Assembly (NCBI GenBank): GCA_003988855.1
Contig: QYAI01000039.1
Location: 62,001-126,000, forward strand
Length of the DNA stretch: 64,000 nt
From: Arachnopeziza araneosa
Lineage: Eukaryota; Ascomycota; Leotiomycetes; Helotiales; Arachnopezizaceae
Reading direction: 5' to 3'
Positions 23,286-33,680 of the stretch are shown here, piece by piece. The stretch's first letter is position 1, and each line of letters opens with the position of its first letter. A model generated the notes under the pieces. That model had not been told where the DNA came from, searched no databases, and saw nothing but the letters and a program-made list of their open reading frames with translations. A program made the translations under genes and the position numbers.

Positions 23286-23784
23286 ATGCACAAGTATAAA
23301 GGGACCAAACTTCTCTCAAAGAGAAGTAACTTTCCGGCAAGAACATTCGCAAAACAACCCAAACGGCTGGAATCTTCATTATTTCATGCTGTAAAGCAGG
23401 ATACATACGTGCCTTCCTTGCCATCAAGCCCACTTCCACATCAAGTTGCAATGTCGAGCGACGCTAATGAGAGCCTTAAGTTTGTTTCCACGCCTGACAG
23501 TTCAAGAAAGGGTGTCAAGAACGATTCCTACATTTCACTCTTAGATGCTAATGGTAAATCTTAGCTTCTTTCAAGTGCCTTCCCCAGAACTTCCAGTGGT
23601 GTCTTGCTTCTGTACTAAAGCTACACTAGGTTCCTTCGGCTCCACCTTTTGGTGCAAAGAAGGCGCGAGTGATGCTGGCTCTAGATGCAACAAGGGAAAA
23701 TGTTCCAATGCTGTAAATACTAGCACTGTTGGCGAGAATTCAGGGAGCCAGAATGGCCAATTGCCATCGCATAACGATGCATAG
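23286..23784 (+). CDS. Possible small hypothetical gene (two exons)
   Basis: An open frame from ATG 23286 runs to a donor-like GTAAAT near 23555. Joining to an acceptor after TACTAAAG at about 23621 gives a continuous frame to TAG at 23782-23784. The product of about 140 residues would be Ser/Thr-rich with a small Cys-containing stretch (FWCKEGASDAGSRCNKGKC). No family is recognised, there is no signal peptide, and an internal ATG (MSSDANESL) could be the real start. It may equally be non-coding. Confidence 0.3.
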
Positions 23785-24868
23785 AACAAAAAAGCTTAAG
23801 GGAAGGGGCTGGGTCAAAGTTCATGGGAATACTGGCAACTTTAAAAATATCGGGTCGAACTGTACGATATCATGAAGGGTGGATAATTCTTACAGGAGGA
23901 GAGCATGGCTAATCCATAAATACCCGTCATTTTATGCGCAAAATGTCGTCTGAGCAGATTGTGGATGCCGTCAAGTGATATAAAGTTCAATCTTGAGAGG
24001 AAATCGTTCAGGCTCTATTGAAGGTTTTGAGAAATCAGTCCTCGTCTTAGACCTGATTGATATTAAAACACCTTATCTATGACGAGTCTCTTCACTTGCA
24101 TTTGAGATTTAACCTTTCGTGGTGCAACATGCTCATCACTTCAAGGATGAAAAGATTATTCTGTAAAAAAATATTCATCATTCATGTATCTGTCACAACT
24201 AATCCCATCCCAAAAAAAAAAGAGCTTGGCCGTATCGCATCAAGAAAGGTGTAATCATAATGATGCACCCGCCTTCCATTGTTCATAAATTCATAAACCA
24301 TTGCATAATGATAAAAGATATAACCCCAAGACATTTTTTCTGTGACCGTTGTTGATATCATCACCATTGTAAAGAGGCATTTCCCAAACACCTTGCTTGT
24401 TAGTAAACGAGAAATTGACAAATAGGTCTTGACATATCGTCGGTTCTGGAAGGAGCCTGCTAAGTTGTTCCAAAGAGAGCTGAACATACAATGTTTTCAA
24501 ACCAAAACCACCAAGTAAGGCATATAAAGACTAAATATTTCATGATAGAAACCCAACAAGCCATAGGTTATTAGTCAAAGAAAATATCCAAGGAGACCAG
24601 AACAAAAGAACAAAATGTGCAAAGTAGGGATTCGTAAACGAACTGGAACGCAAACAGATGCGCAATATTAAATGACCATCAAACTTTCCTACAAGTAGGT
24701 AAGGCTTGAGGTCTGGCGAACTGATCAGTAGTCGATCAGGTGCAGCCAATAAAATGATCTCCACCCCATTTGGAGAACGTATCAGATTTTCATGGCTTGG
24801 TGTTAAGGGGAAAAGATAAAAGTCGAGTTTTTCCATATCAAAATAAGAAAGATCCAGGATCAAGAGCG
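23785..24868. other. Intergenic, 3' of the first DUF6590 gene
   Basis: A/T-rich with several short frames on both strands (for example 24182-24487 and 24540-24863, minus). None has protein-like features. Probably the 3' UTR of the minus-strand gene plus spacer. Confidence 0.45.
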
Positions 24869-26953
24869 TTATCGTCTGCTTTGACGATGTCGACCACTCA
24901 CGCTGTCACGGCGACGACGGGTCTCTTGTGCTTCTGCAAGAGTAGGCAATCTTACATCATCATCTTCCTCATCATATGGAGTGGATGGCGGTGGCAATGA
25001 ACGACCAGCAGAGTTAGCTGGAGGAGGATAATAGCCTCTACTCTGACTAGGACTAAATGCCGCAGGATTTGGGGCCACAGAGCTATAGGTACCGGCAGGT
25101 TGGCTCTCTTGATATCCACCCCCCGAGTAATGCCCTCCCACCGGTACTGGTCCAAGTCGTGATGAGAACGGAGGCTGTTGCGCCTGAAAGTTTTCAGGAT
25201 ATTGATTTTCTCTTGACAAGTAGTTTGTTCCAGAGCCTTGGTGCTGTGTGGAATATGGCTGTGACACAGGACCAGTACTTGAAAAAGAGCTTTGAGAATA
25301 CCGGGAATCTGAGGGTTGGTAACCAGAGGATGAGCTCCTACGGTCCATGGGGTGAAGCGGAGGTGGTGGGTATCTGGTATCTGGATTGGTAGGATGCTGA
25401 GCCGAAGTGAATTGGGTATCATAGATTCGGCCAGGAGTATGGACAGGAGCCATTGGGTTAGATCCACTCGTAGGTCCCCACCTAGGATCTGTGGTTCCGC
25501 CGTAGGTTGTTGCGGAATGATGACTACGTGACGCTGTGAACTCGCTCGGCGCAACTGTGCTTGAAACTATTGAAGGTGTCCTCACCATAGTCTGGGGTCC
25601 GGAGTAGTTCTGTGATTGGCCTACTCCAAAACCAACCCCAGCCAGGGCATCTTCTCGAGTTTGAGGTGTTTGCGTCGTGCTGAGACTATCGAAATCATCA
25701 TCTGGCGGAAAATTGACTTCTTTGTAATAGGTACTGAGTAACTTTCGAGACTCCAGATCAAGCTCTCCAACGTCCTTGACCTTGACATTGGTATCCACGG
25801 TGTAGACTCGGCCATAATTGATGTACGAAGGATTACGGAGCCTTTCTCCATTCTTGGAGAGAGTTACGCGCAGTGCCTTTTTAGTGATCCCAGCTACGTC
25901 GCCTGGATGCGACTCACTAAAGATCAAGCCGTGTTCGTTAAGCTTGATCCCTCTTTTCTTGTAGCCTTTGCCATCATAGGTAGTAACTGGGAGGCAGGTA
26001 CAACACCGATCACCTTGTCTTACAACTACAAAACGTCGAATTTTTGTATGAACCCGTTCTCCATATGAGACGTAATCAACCCGAGTCATAAATTGGCTAT
26101 TTTCGCTCTCATTTGCAGTGCCACCGTATGGATCAGTCCATAAGGTACTGAAAATCCGGCCAGGCTTAAAGAATTTCAGATAATCATGTCTCCGAATAAC
26201 ATAGCTTTTGTCAAGCTTTTCCGCATCTCCCCGAGTTCCACGGATATGGTGGGAGGTCAAGGACGAGGTTTGTGACAGTCGATCCTCGCTTTCTCTGCCT
26301 TTCCCTTTACTCTCGTACAGAGGAGGAGGTGATGCCCGATCATCTTTAACTCTACCACTGCTCTGGTTGTATAGATTGTCGGGCCCTCGCCGCTCCGAGC
26401 TTGAAAGGGTGTATTGACCATCCCTGCTCACATCCTTCAACGTCAATTTCCCCACCGAACTTTCCAAAGGATCCATCTCAGATCCGTGTGTCTCATCTCG
26501 CGTCTTGGTGTTCCGGTAATTCCCAGTTCTATCCAAACTCGAATCGTAGATTCTTTCCTCTTCATCTCGCGCAACGTAACTGTTTGATCTCGAAGTATGG
26601 AATGATGAGCCTTCACGGCCTCTATCGAAACCCCCATCATCATGGTAAACTCTCTCCTTTCTTATTGTGGCCGGTCGAGATAGGTCTTGGTTCCCGGAGT
26701 CGGAGCTTCGTTTCGTGGAAGTTTCTGACTCCCTCCGCGATCGAGTAGAGGGTGGGTATTGAGAAGCTCTGTACGTGGGTTTGTTCGTGGCTAATTGGCG
26801 CGGCGTCTCTTCACCGTATTGCCTGTCGCTATCCATCCATGGTTTAGCGATCCCAGTTGATGAACTTGTGTGGTCAGACTTACGCAGGCTCTCTACTTCT
26901 TGCAGGCGATTCGGCCTCGTACTCATCCTCCCAGATGCGAATGGTTCTCCCAT
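24869..26953 (-). CDS. DUF6590 protein, copy A (694 aa, intronless)
   Basis: Single exon. Residues 1-250 are Ser/Arg/Asp-rich and probably disordered. Residues about 254-418 form a DUF6590 domain: FFKPGRIFSTLWTDPYGG, IRRFVVVRQGDRCCTCLPVT, GYKKRGI, NEHGLIFSES, NYGRVYTVDTNVKVKDVGEL and YYKEVNFPPDDD. The C-terminal 270 residues are rich in Pro, Ser, Tyr, Gln and Gly, followed by an acidic patch (DEEDDDVRL) and a basic end (RRRRDSVSGRHRQSRR). DUF6590 is a fungal domain of unknown biochemical function. This copy is the closest to the common form of the family and lacks the introns found in copies B-D. It is divergent from a coiled-coil gene starting at 27969, with 1015 bp between start codons. A second ATG nine codons downstream (MSTRPNR) is an alternative start. 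Confidence 0.9.
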   Translation of the reverse strand: MGEPFASGRMSTRPNRLQEVESLRKSDHTSSSTGIAKPWMDSDRQYGEETPRQLATNKPTYRASQYPPSTRSRRESETSTKRSSDSGNQDLSRPATIRKERVYHDDGGFDRGREGSSFHTSRSNSYVARDEEERIYDSSLDRTGNYRNTKTRDETHGSEMDPLESSVGKLTLKDVSRDGQYTLSSSERRGPDNLYNQSSGRVKDDRASPPPLYESKGKGRESEDRLSQTSSLTSHHIRGTRGDAEKLDKSYVIRRHDYLKFFKPGRIFSTLWTDPYGGTANESENSQFMTRVDYVSYGERVHTKIRRFVVVRQGDRCCTCLPVTTYDGKGYKKRGIKLNEHGLIFSESHPGDVAGITKKALRVTLSKNGERLRNPSYINYGRVYTVDTNVKVKDVGELDLESRKLLSTYYKEVNFPPDDDFDSLSTTQTPQTREDALAGVGFGVGQSQNYSGPQTMVRTPSIVSSTVAPSEFTASRSHHSATTYGGTTDPRWGPTSGSNPMAPVHTPGRIYDTQFTSAQHPTNPDTRYPPPPLHPMDRRSSSSGYQPSDSRYSQSSFSSTGPVSQPYSTQHQGSGTNYLSRENQYPENFQAQQPPFSSRLGPVPVGGHYSGGGYQESQPAGTYSSVAPNPAAFSPSQSRGYYPPPANSAGRSLPPPSTPYDEEDDDVRLPTLAEAQETRRRRDSVSGRHRQSRR

Positions 26954-27968
26954 CTCCAGGTTCTGTTAGCTCTTTGTGCGCTCTTCGGTACGACACTCCG
27001 ACTCACATTTATCACGATCCTCGATGTAATAGCGCCCGCTTGCGGGTTCCTTGACCCACTGTGAGGACATGAGTGAAGGAGTCCTGCAGATAGCAGGGCG
27101 GCGAGTCAACACCAAAAGTTGTCATTCTTTATTCCACTTCTGGGAGGGGGCTCTTGTGTGCGGCTCTGCAGCTGGGAGGGGTAATAAGTAATGAGATTCT
27201 TAATGCCCTCCACGTATGAACAATATGCACGAACTAGCTGCAATGCGGGGATGTCTGCACCATGTTTCTTGCAGCGGTGTGATCGATGGAGTTTATATTC
27301 GCGCCCACAAACCCGGTATTGATAGGCCAGATATCATTCCGAAATGGACTGAAAGCTGTTCCGTGCATAGGGAAAAGGCCGGACAAGCTGGAGCGTCAAA
27401 CACGTCTGACTTCAGCCTTCTGTGCTGGACTCTTATCAACGAGAATGGATTTCTCCACAATTCAATTCAAGGGCCGAAAATTGCCAGAGCTTTGGCCGAT
27501 AAAACTCTTTCCTGAACATGACCTTTGGAACTTCCAATAGAGACACTTAGCTGTCCTTGGTTCACGTCCATTAGTCGTAGGAATCTCCGCCTCGACAGTC
27601 CCAAGATAGCCTCGTGCATGTCGGTGTCCAATAGCCCACCGTAGGAATGACCAGCCACATTGACTCTGCATGCAGCCCCCACATTGCGTCTGCTCCAACT
27701 TCGCGGTCTGCCCCAGGATTTGGGAGGAGCTGGGAAGCTGAAGTCAAGAGAAGAGGCTCAATCAAACCAGGGAGATCTGTTGCGAATCAGCCATCCCTCA
27801 GAGGCTTACCATCAACAGCAGTCTCAGTACGGGCCCCTGAAATTCGCTCGCCTCACTTTTTTCTTCTTTCGGAACATGCCCGTTTATACTCAGCGCTACC
27901 GTTGATCTGCTTGAACCTCCGTCGAGTTCACGACAAACAGGGTAGATGAACAGCACTCTTCTGATCCC
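26954..27968. promoter_or_regulatory. Divergent intergenic region of pair A
   Basis: 1015 bp between two diverging start codons, so it must hold both promoters. The open frame 27216-27515 and its shadows have no recognisable features. No clear shared block with the other pairs' intergenic regions was seen by eye. Confidence 0.5.
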
Positions 27969-29906
27969 ATGGCAAATGGTAGACACCGGTCCAACACTGT
28001 CATTCAATCAGATGAAATAATAGCTCTGGAAGCTGGCACTGCTTCGCTGGCTCTGACGAAGCAGCACGATCATCAACTTCCTTCGCGAATGACAGCGGGC
28101 GATCTTGCAGGCCCCGCAGCGATCCAGCCGGAGCCAGATCAACTTGGTTATGGATCTAGACCTCTGGCTGTCGAGGCGAAGGAATTCCAGGAACAGAATC
28201 AAGAACCTGACTTTGGTCAGCATGCATCCATTCCAACAATCGAATACGACTCGGAACCATTTCAAGAGCGCTCACCGCTGGAAGCGACACCAAGGTTACG
28301 AGCCCGAGATGTAATCCCGTCCAGAAATATGTCCTCAACCAAGAGCCCATCCATTGAACACAGTCCGCCGCGCTCGGCATATTTCTCCTGGCGAGGAATG
28401 GACGAAGGGTCTGAAGTTGACAATGAAGCATTGGTTCGACAAATGCGAGCTCGAGAACGTGTGGTTATATGGCGCGAAAGGGTTTCAAGAACTCGGCGCA
28501 AGAAGAGAGAGATGAGAGCCGAATTACGACGGCTCAGAGAGAACGCCCGCTTGGCTTTTGAAAGACTCACGAGAAAGGTTAGCGAGGCTGCTGCGTTTGG
28601 CACAATCCCACAAGATATAAACCATTACTATGAAGCGATCCGTCTTGCCCAGGATGAGCTTGGTCCTGTCGAGGATGCGTATGACAATGTGGAGTCTCGA
28701 CTGGACGAGGAAGAAGATGAGCTTGAATATGAGGAAGACACTTTCTACCGGCACTACAAATTCGAAACATTTCATATTCCCGACAATAAAATCGAAAACC
28801 CGCTCTCTCCTCTCATCGAACCTTATGATCCACTAGAGTTCGAGGAGATACATACAGACGGACTCGACAATACCTTGAAAGGGCAATACATGGAGAAGAA
28901 ACAAGAAGCAGAGCAGCTGAAACAAGAACTCGTGAATCTCGAAGACGACTACTTCCGACTCTCTGAAGATGCAAAGTTTCGCTATAAACATAGTTTGCCT
29001 TTGACACCTGAAGCGGCAGCCTTCCTCTCTGACTACTCAGAATCTCACAAGGGCATCCTCGACAGTCTATACAAAGTAGAAGATGAACTTCTCAATCTGC
29101 GGGATGAATGTCTCGATCAAGGTCTCTTTGATGAATCCGAATACCTCTACGAGCCCCGAGATGCGCTTTGTGAAGATATATTTGATTTTGTTGACGAAGC
29201 GGAAGAAAGATCCGAGCTACGCGTAGCGGCGCGCCATGTAGGTTACGTCGCGCCCGAGGGTGAATATGAGAAGAAGCGGCAGTACGTGAATAACTGGCTC
29301 CTCGAATGGATGCGGGATTCCTCTATCGACGTCATGATGCTGGAAGCACAAATCTACATTGAATATCCTGACATCCCCGAGAAGTCTCAGAATCTCGATA
29401 ATGGCAAGTGGTCAGAGCTAGTACTACAGAATTGGAACACAGATTCCATGGGTGACAACACCGACTTCTGGTTCAGACAGAGCAGGAATGATGATATTGC
29501 TGGTGACACCGGGAGGTTTGAAAATACCAACACTGGGTTCTCAGGCATTTCAGATAGTCTACGAAGTTTGGATGCCACCATTGATGAGGACGAGATGCTA
29601 GGGAACGTGGTGATTCACAGCGATTCTGTTTCCATTGCTACTGAATTAGCAAACCCCACTTTTGAACCCGAGATGACACCAAAGAAGCTTTCTATTACGG
29701 GACCTATTCCAGTCATCATGACGCAGGATTACAGTCCTACCTCTTTCAAAAGCCGTGTCGAACAACCAGCTACTCATTCTAGACCTAAATCTCTTCAGTT
29801 ACCTAGTCGAAGTTGCTCCGTTGAACGAGTTTCAAAACGGTTGAGTGTGGACTTTAGCTCCTTTAACAGATCATTGAATCACAGTATCAGCTTTAGAAGC
29901 ATTTAG
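27969..29906 (+). CDS. Coiled-coil partner protein, copy A (645 aa)
   Basis: Single exon from ATG (MANGRHRSN) to TAG. After a disordered N-terminus, residues about 150-410 form a strongly charged coiled coil: ERVVIWRERVSRTRRKKREM, then AQDELGPVEDAYDNVESRLD and a Glu/Asp-rich stretch. A C-terminal module at about 29271-29447 (KKRQYVNNWLLEWMRDSS ... WSELVLQNWNTD) matches the same module in copies B, C and D. The last 60 residues are Ser/Arg-rich. No catalytic motif, signal peptide or membrane helix. It pairs divergently with the DUF6590 gene at 24869-26953. No named family recognised. Confidence 0.85.
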   Translation: MANGRHRSNTVIQSDEIIALEAGTASLALTKQHDHQLPSRMTAGDLAGPAAIQPEPDQLGYGSRPLAVEAKEFQEQNQEPDFGQHASIPTIEYDSEPFQERSPLEATPRLRARDVIPSRNMSSTKSPSIEHSPPRSAYFSWRGMDEGSEVDNEALVRQMRARERVVIWRERVSRTRRKKREMRAELRRLRENARLAFERLTRKVSEAAAFGTIPQDINHYYEAIRLAQDELGPVEDAYDNVESRLDEEEDELEYEEDTFYRHYKFETFHIPDNKIENPLSPLIEPYDPLEFEEIHTDGLDNTLKGQYMEKKQEAEQLKQELVNLEDDYFRLSEDAKFRYKHSLPLTPEAAAFLSDYSESHKGILDSLYKVEDELLNLRDECLDQGLFDESEYLYEPRDALCEDIFDFVDEAEERSELRVAARHVGYVAPEGEYEKKRQYVNNWLLEWMRDSSIDVMMLEAQIYIEYPDIPEKSQNLDNGKWSELVLQNWNTDSMGDNTDFWFRQSRNDDIAGDTGRFENTNTGFSGISDSLRSLDATIDEDEMLGNVVIHSDSVSIATELANPTFEPEMTPKKLSITGPIPVIMTQDYSPTSFKSRVEQPATHSRPKSLQLPSRSCSVERVSKRLSVDFSSFNRSLNHSISFRSI

Positions 29907-31394
29907 TGGCAGCAAGTATCGGATACCCCCCCTTTTTTCCTTCTGCTTGCCGTGTTACATGATTTTAAAATGCATCTTCCTGTATTGTTTCGCATATGTC
30001 ACTTTCATTAAGGTTGTAATGGAGTTCGGGTGGTTATAATTAGGATCCAAGTCCACAGGTATGGTGTTTCGGGACATTGGTTTAGGATGGTGCATGGTAC
30101 AGCATAATTTTGGTCTGAAAATATGTTGTATTAAGAGATTGTGAGATACCCAGAAAGCATCAAATTGATTACTTGTCATTTCCATCTGTCGTATCTCTTG
30201 TCGATTCTGGTTTCGGTTTATCAGAAAGGTTGTTTTCACCCCCAACCCCATGTGCTCCCTGCATCTTGCCATTTCTGTCTACCCCTTTGCCACTCGCGTA
30301 TTGAGCGACGACAAGTCATCCGAAGCCTTGCTTCCACCTTCTCGTCACCCCCATCTCAACTAGCGAACACAGACAAATTATGTTCGAGCAACTCAAACCT
30401 AGAGTCAGTCGTGGCTCGACACACCCCAAAATTAGCACCATCCCGAGTGTTTTACAGACTAGTGCCGCGGAAGCGTCCCGATCCCTCGATCCCTGGTCCC
30501 GCGCGGTCACCTGGGAATGCCGTACATCTGCACCCACCACGCCTCGCAGGAAACAGTCACATTTGCAGTTGCCTCGTGACTGGGGTCTCGTGCACACCAA
30601 TCAGCATCCCGAGGATTACGAAGACTGGTGGTGAATTTGCAGAGGGGCTGTGGGAGGTTGCGCACAGCGGCGTGACTGAAGTGGTGTACGGTCGTTCCAC
30701 CTGGCTGGTTGCGCAAGGCTGTGTGGCTTTGGGGCGCTGGGAATGCGTTTCTTTTGAAATGGCTGCTTTGGGACGCCGAGTAGGACATTGCTGTCTTCAT
30801 GTGGAATCACGATCTTTTGGTGATTGTTTGGCGAGTTGAGGCCTGGGGGTCAAGATGAGCCCACGGTGGAAGAGAGGGATGGAGAGAATTCTTGGTAATG
30901 ATGACGCGGGCTATGCTGCTGCTATGGACAAGCAAGAAGTGAAAAAAGAATATGCCTTCTTGTGGTCTCGTTACTTTGATTGGATATGTATATTGGATGA
31001 CAAGATGCAAAATGATATCAGGGTATAGAAAACTAGCGTAACGCTTGATGTTGTCGTTCCTCATGATGAGCCCATGGCCTGAGCCAAAAGCTCACAGACT
31101 TTCATATCCCCAACAGTAAATAGGAAAGAAGAGAGAAAACAAAGCAAAGAAAGACGCTCTTCCAGGTCAATCTACAATAGATCTTGTCGTTAATATCGCA
31201 CGAACATGCGTTTTACATGTTAAAATTGGTTGGTTGAAGGGGTGTCGGGAAACACCTATCATCCGAGGAAACCATCGTAATGGTTAACGTATATTTCTGT
31301 TTTGAAATATCTGGTCTTTTCGAAGCGAAGAAAGTGCTGGTAAGGCATTAGCTACTTTGCAAGTTTCAAATGTGCTGGGAAACTGACGGTAATT
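29907..31394. other. Intergenic between pairs A and B (tail to tail)
   Basis: 1.5 kb between converging 3' ends. A 232-codon plus-strand frame (30141-30839) looks random in composition and has overlapping antisense frames, so I do not call it. No transposon protein seen. Confidence 0.5.
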
Positions 31395-33074
31395 TTATTC
31401 CTCATCCTCAACTTCGTCCTCTGGTTCGCCTTCATGCTCGCCTTCATGTTTGTCCTCGTGCTTGTCTCCAGGTTCGTACTGATGGCCCGCGTTGTCTTCT
31501 GCGTCATAGATGTTGTCTTCGACTTTGAACTCCCCTCCCTCAGCCGCGTCGTGTTCAGTAGCAGCCGTGTCAGATGATCCTTTCTGGTAACTGTCATCAT
31601 AGCCTGGGTGGCTGCCAAATTCGGATGAAAAGCCATGAGAAGAGTCACGTCTTTGGGCGGGGAAACTAGTGTGTGGAAAATAGCTTCCATACTCGCTTTT
31701 CTGATTGTTCCCAAGATTGGGAGAAATTGTTGGTGTCAATGTCGTCGTCCTCGTCAGTAACCCTGAGCCGGTGGATCCAGTTGCAGTATAAGTAGTCTTG
31801 AATGGCGAGGGCAGGGAGCGGTCGAATGGTGCAAGTCTTTCAGGCAAGCGACCCGCGGGTTTGTCAGGAGGTAGCCCGATCGATCCTAAAGGTGGATTGA
31901 CTTGATCGAAGTCGGTCGATAAATACCACTCCGAGTCTTTATCGATGTCACCGATGAACCACACTTTTACGTTATACTCGACCGTATAAATCTTGGCGTA
32001 GTTGAGCCTAGAGCAGGAGTCAAGTTTCTGACGAGGGTTGAAGGGATTCATTTTCAGTGGTGTTCTGACAAGGCCTTTTTCGATTTCCCCTGGTTCAGCA
32101 GTAGGGTTACTACCACTGTAAATAATGGTGTGGTGTCCAGCATGAACACCTCGCTTGTTAAGGCCTTGCCGTCCGTATGTATTGATGGGCCTATTCCTTT
32201 TGTTAGCAGATACGTTGATTAACTCCTGAGAAGTTTTAGTGTGGTACAAACAGGCAAATACAGTGGCCCTCTCGTGCCTTGATAACCACAAATCTTCGAA
32301 CTTTCTGGAAGATTGCTTTGCCCCTCTGTTTGCCTTCACGGTCCTGTTCAGTCCAAGAACCTTCACTCAACCCTGCATTTCCTTGACCACTTGGTTCTGT
32401 CCACAGAACTTTGAACACCTGTCAGATGCCTGGTCAGCATTGGGTTCGTGAGGCGACACACATCTAGGCAACTGACCTTTCCAAACTTGAAATGCCACGC
32501 AGAACAGACTCTGTAATCTGATTTGTTTTAATGTAAAGATTTCAAGGTACAAGGTCACGTGAACTTACTTCGATCCTCCTTCTCCTTGGTCGTGGAAGCA
32601 TCTCGCGTGCCGATTTTGATGACATTTGGTATTTCTATGCATTCAAGGAGCGATGGCTGTTTTGGAGTCTCATAAGATGGTGCCGCGGCGTTTAAACTGG
32701 TTCGAGCGAGACCTGCGGCGATGGAGGACACTGAGTCAGTGGTATAGCTCTCGGGCTGAACGTAAGGCCCAGTGGATTCCTGGATGGTGGAGAGATTGGG
32801 TTGAACGCCGTGAGTCCTGGGATGACTTGGCTGAGTCGATGGTGCTACAGCAGGATTGATGGGATTCTGATCACGGTCGGCATAGCCGTGCTCATATTCA
32901 TCTAGAGAGATCTGTCAGAGATGGACGGATTGGCATCCTGCACTGCTTACTCGGAGCCTTCAAGCGATACCGCTGCCAGTACTGGTGGTCGTCGCTCCAC
33001 ACCCACTCGGACCACTGAGTTGGATAGTAACCCGCGGCCGGTTTCTTGGACTTCTTAGAAGATCGCGACGACAT
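31395..33074 (-). CDS. DUF6590 protein, copy B (about 486 aa, 5 exons)
   Basis: Exons: 33074-32951, 32901-32569, 32517-32477, 32418-32252, 32190-31395; all phases close. The start is ATG at 33074 (MSSRSSKKSKKP). The N-terminus carries YPTQWSEWVWSDDHQYWQRY and an EYEHGY stretch matching copies C and D. A linker rich in Ser/Thr/Pro follows. The DUF6590 core (about residues 152-322) shows FGKVFKVLWTEP, VRRFVVIKAREGHCICLPIN, GLNKRGV, HHTIIYSG, NYAKIYTVEYNVKVWFIGDI. The intron between CICL and PINTY (donor GTTTGT) is phase 2 and at the same codon as in copies C and D. The C-terminus is very acidic with HE/GE-rich repeats (about 31480-31395). Divergent from the coiled-coil gene at 33681. Confidence 0.88.
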
Positions 33075-33680
33075 TGTCGTAACGATGTACGAGTCGTGGA
33101 GCTCGCATCGTCTTGCGAGAGTGAGCACGCCGCAGTGTTATCGAGAGGCCGAGAGCCTTTATTGTCCGGCAAATAGCATGCTTTGAGCCTCAACTTTCTC
33201 GTCTGTTCCCCACACCTCCTTCCAGCAGCCCTCTGGACGGTGGGACAGCGCATCACTATCTGTCATCAATGCTGGGTGCGCACAAGGGCCATGCAGTCCA
33301 AGATGAATCCAACTGGCGCGCATTCGCGTCGACTCACTTGACAACCCTCGAGATGCGAAGGCATAATCGTGGCTGTCACACCAGCCGCGTTCATTTGCCT
33401 TCCCCCGAGCAAGGGCGTGTTTGGTGCATTTGTGGCGGCACGCTGCCCTATCTCGAGCACGATTAGCCAGTACTCCCCACACCACAGGCGGCAAATCAAG
33501 GTGGCCTGGTGTTGACAGTACGCCCCTTTCCCATCTAGGCTCCATGGCCCTCTTCTGTGAAATGCCCCAGGACGAAGAAATCTTGAGGCTCTTCGGTCGC
33601 CTTGGAACTCCGCGCTTGTTCCCAGCCTTGTACTTTCCGCACGACGTGCGTCGCTCATCCAACTTGCACCAGCAGCTCTG
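33075..33680. promoter_or_regulatory. Divergent intergenic region of pair B
   Basis: 606 bp between two diverging starts, the shortest of the four pairs. Overlapping open frames on the minus strand (33159-33694) reach into it but look random. It must contain both promoters. Confidence 0.5.

Noticed and set aside
30141..30839. 232-codon plus-strand frame between pairs A and B
   Set aside because: Composition looks random, antisense frames cover it, and there is no motif or homologous partner in the other inter-pair gaps.
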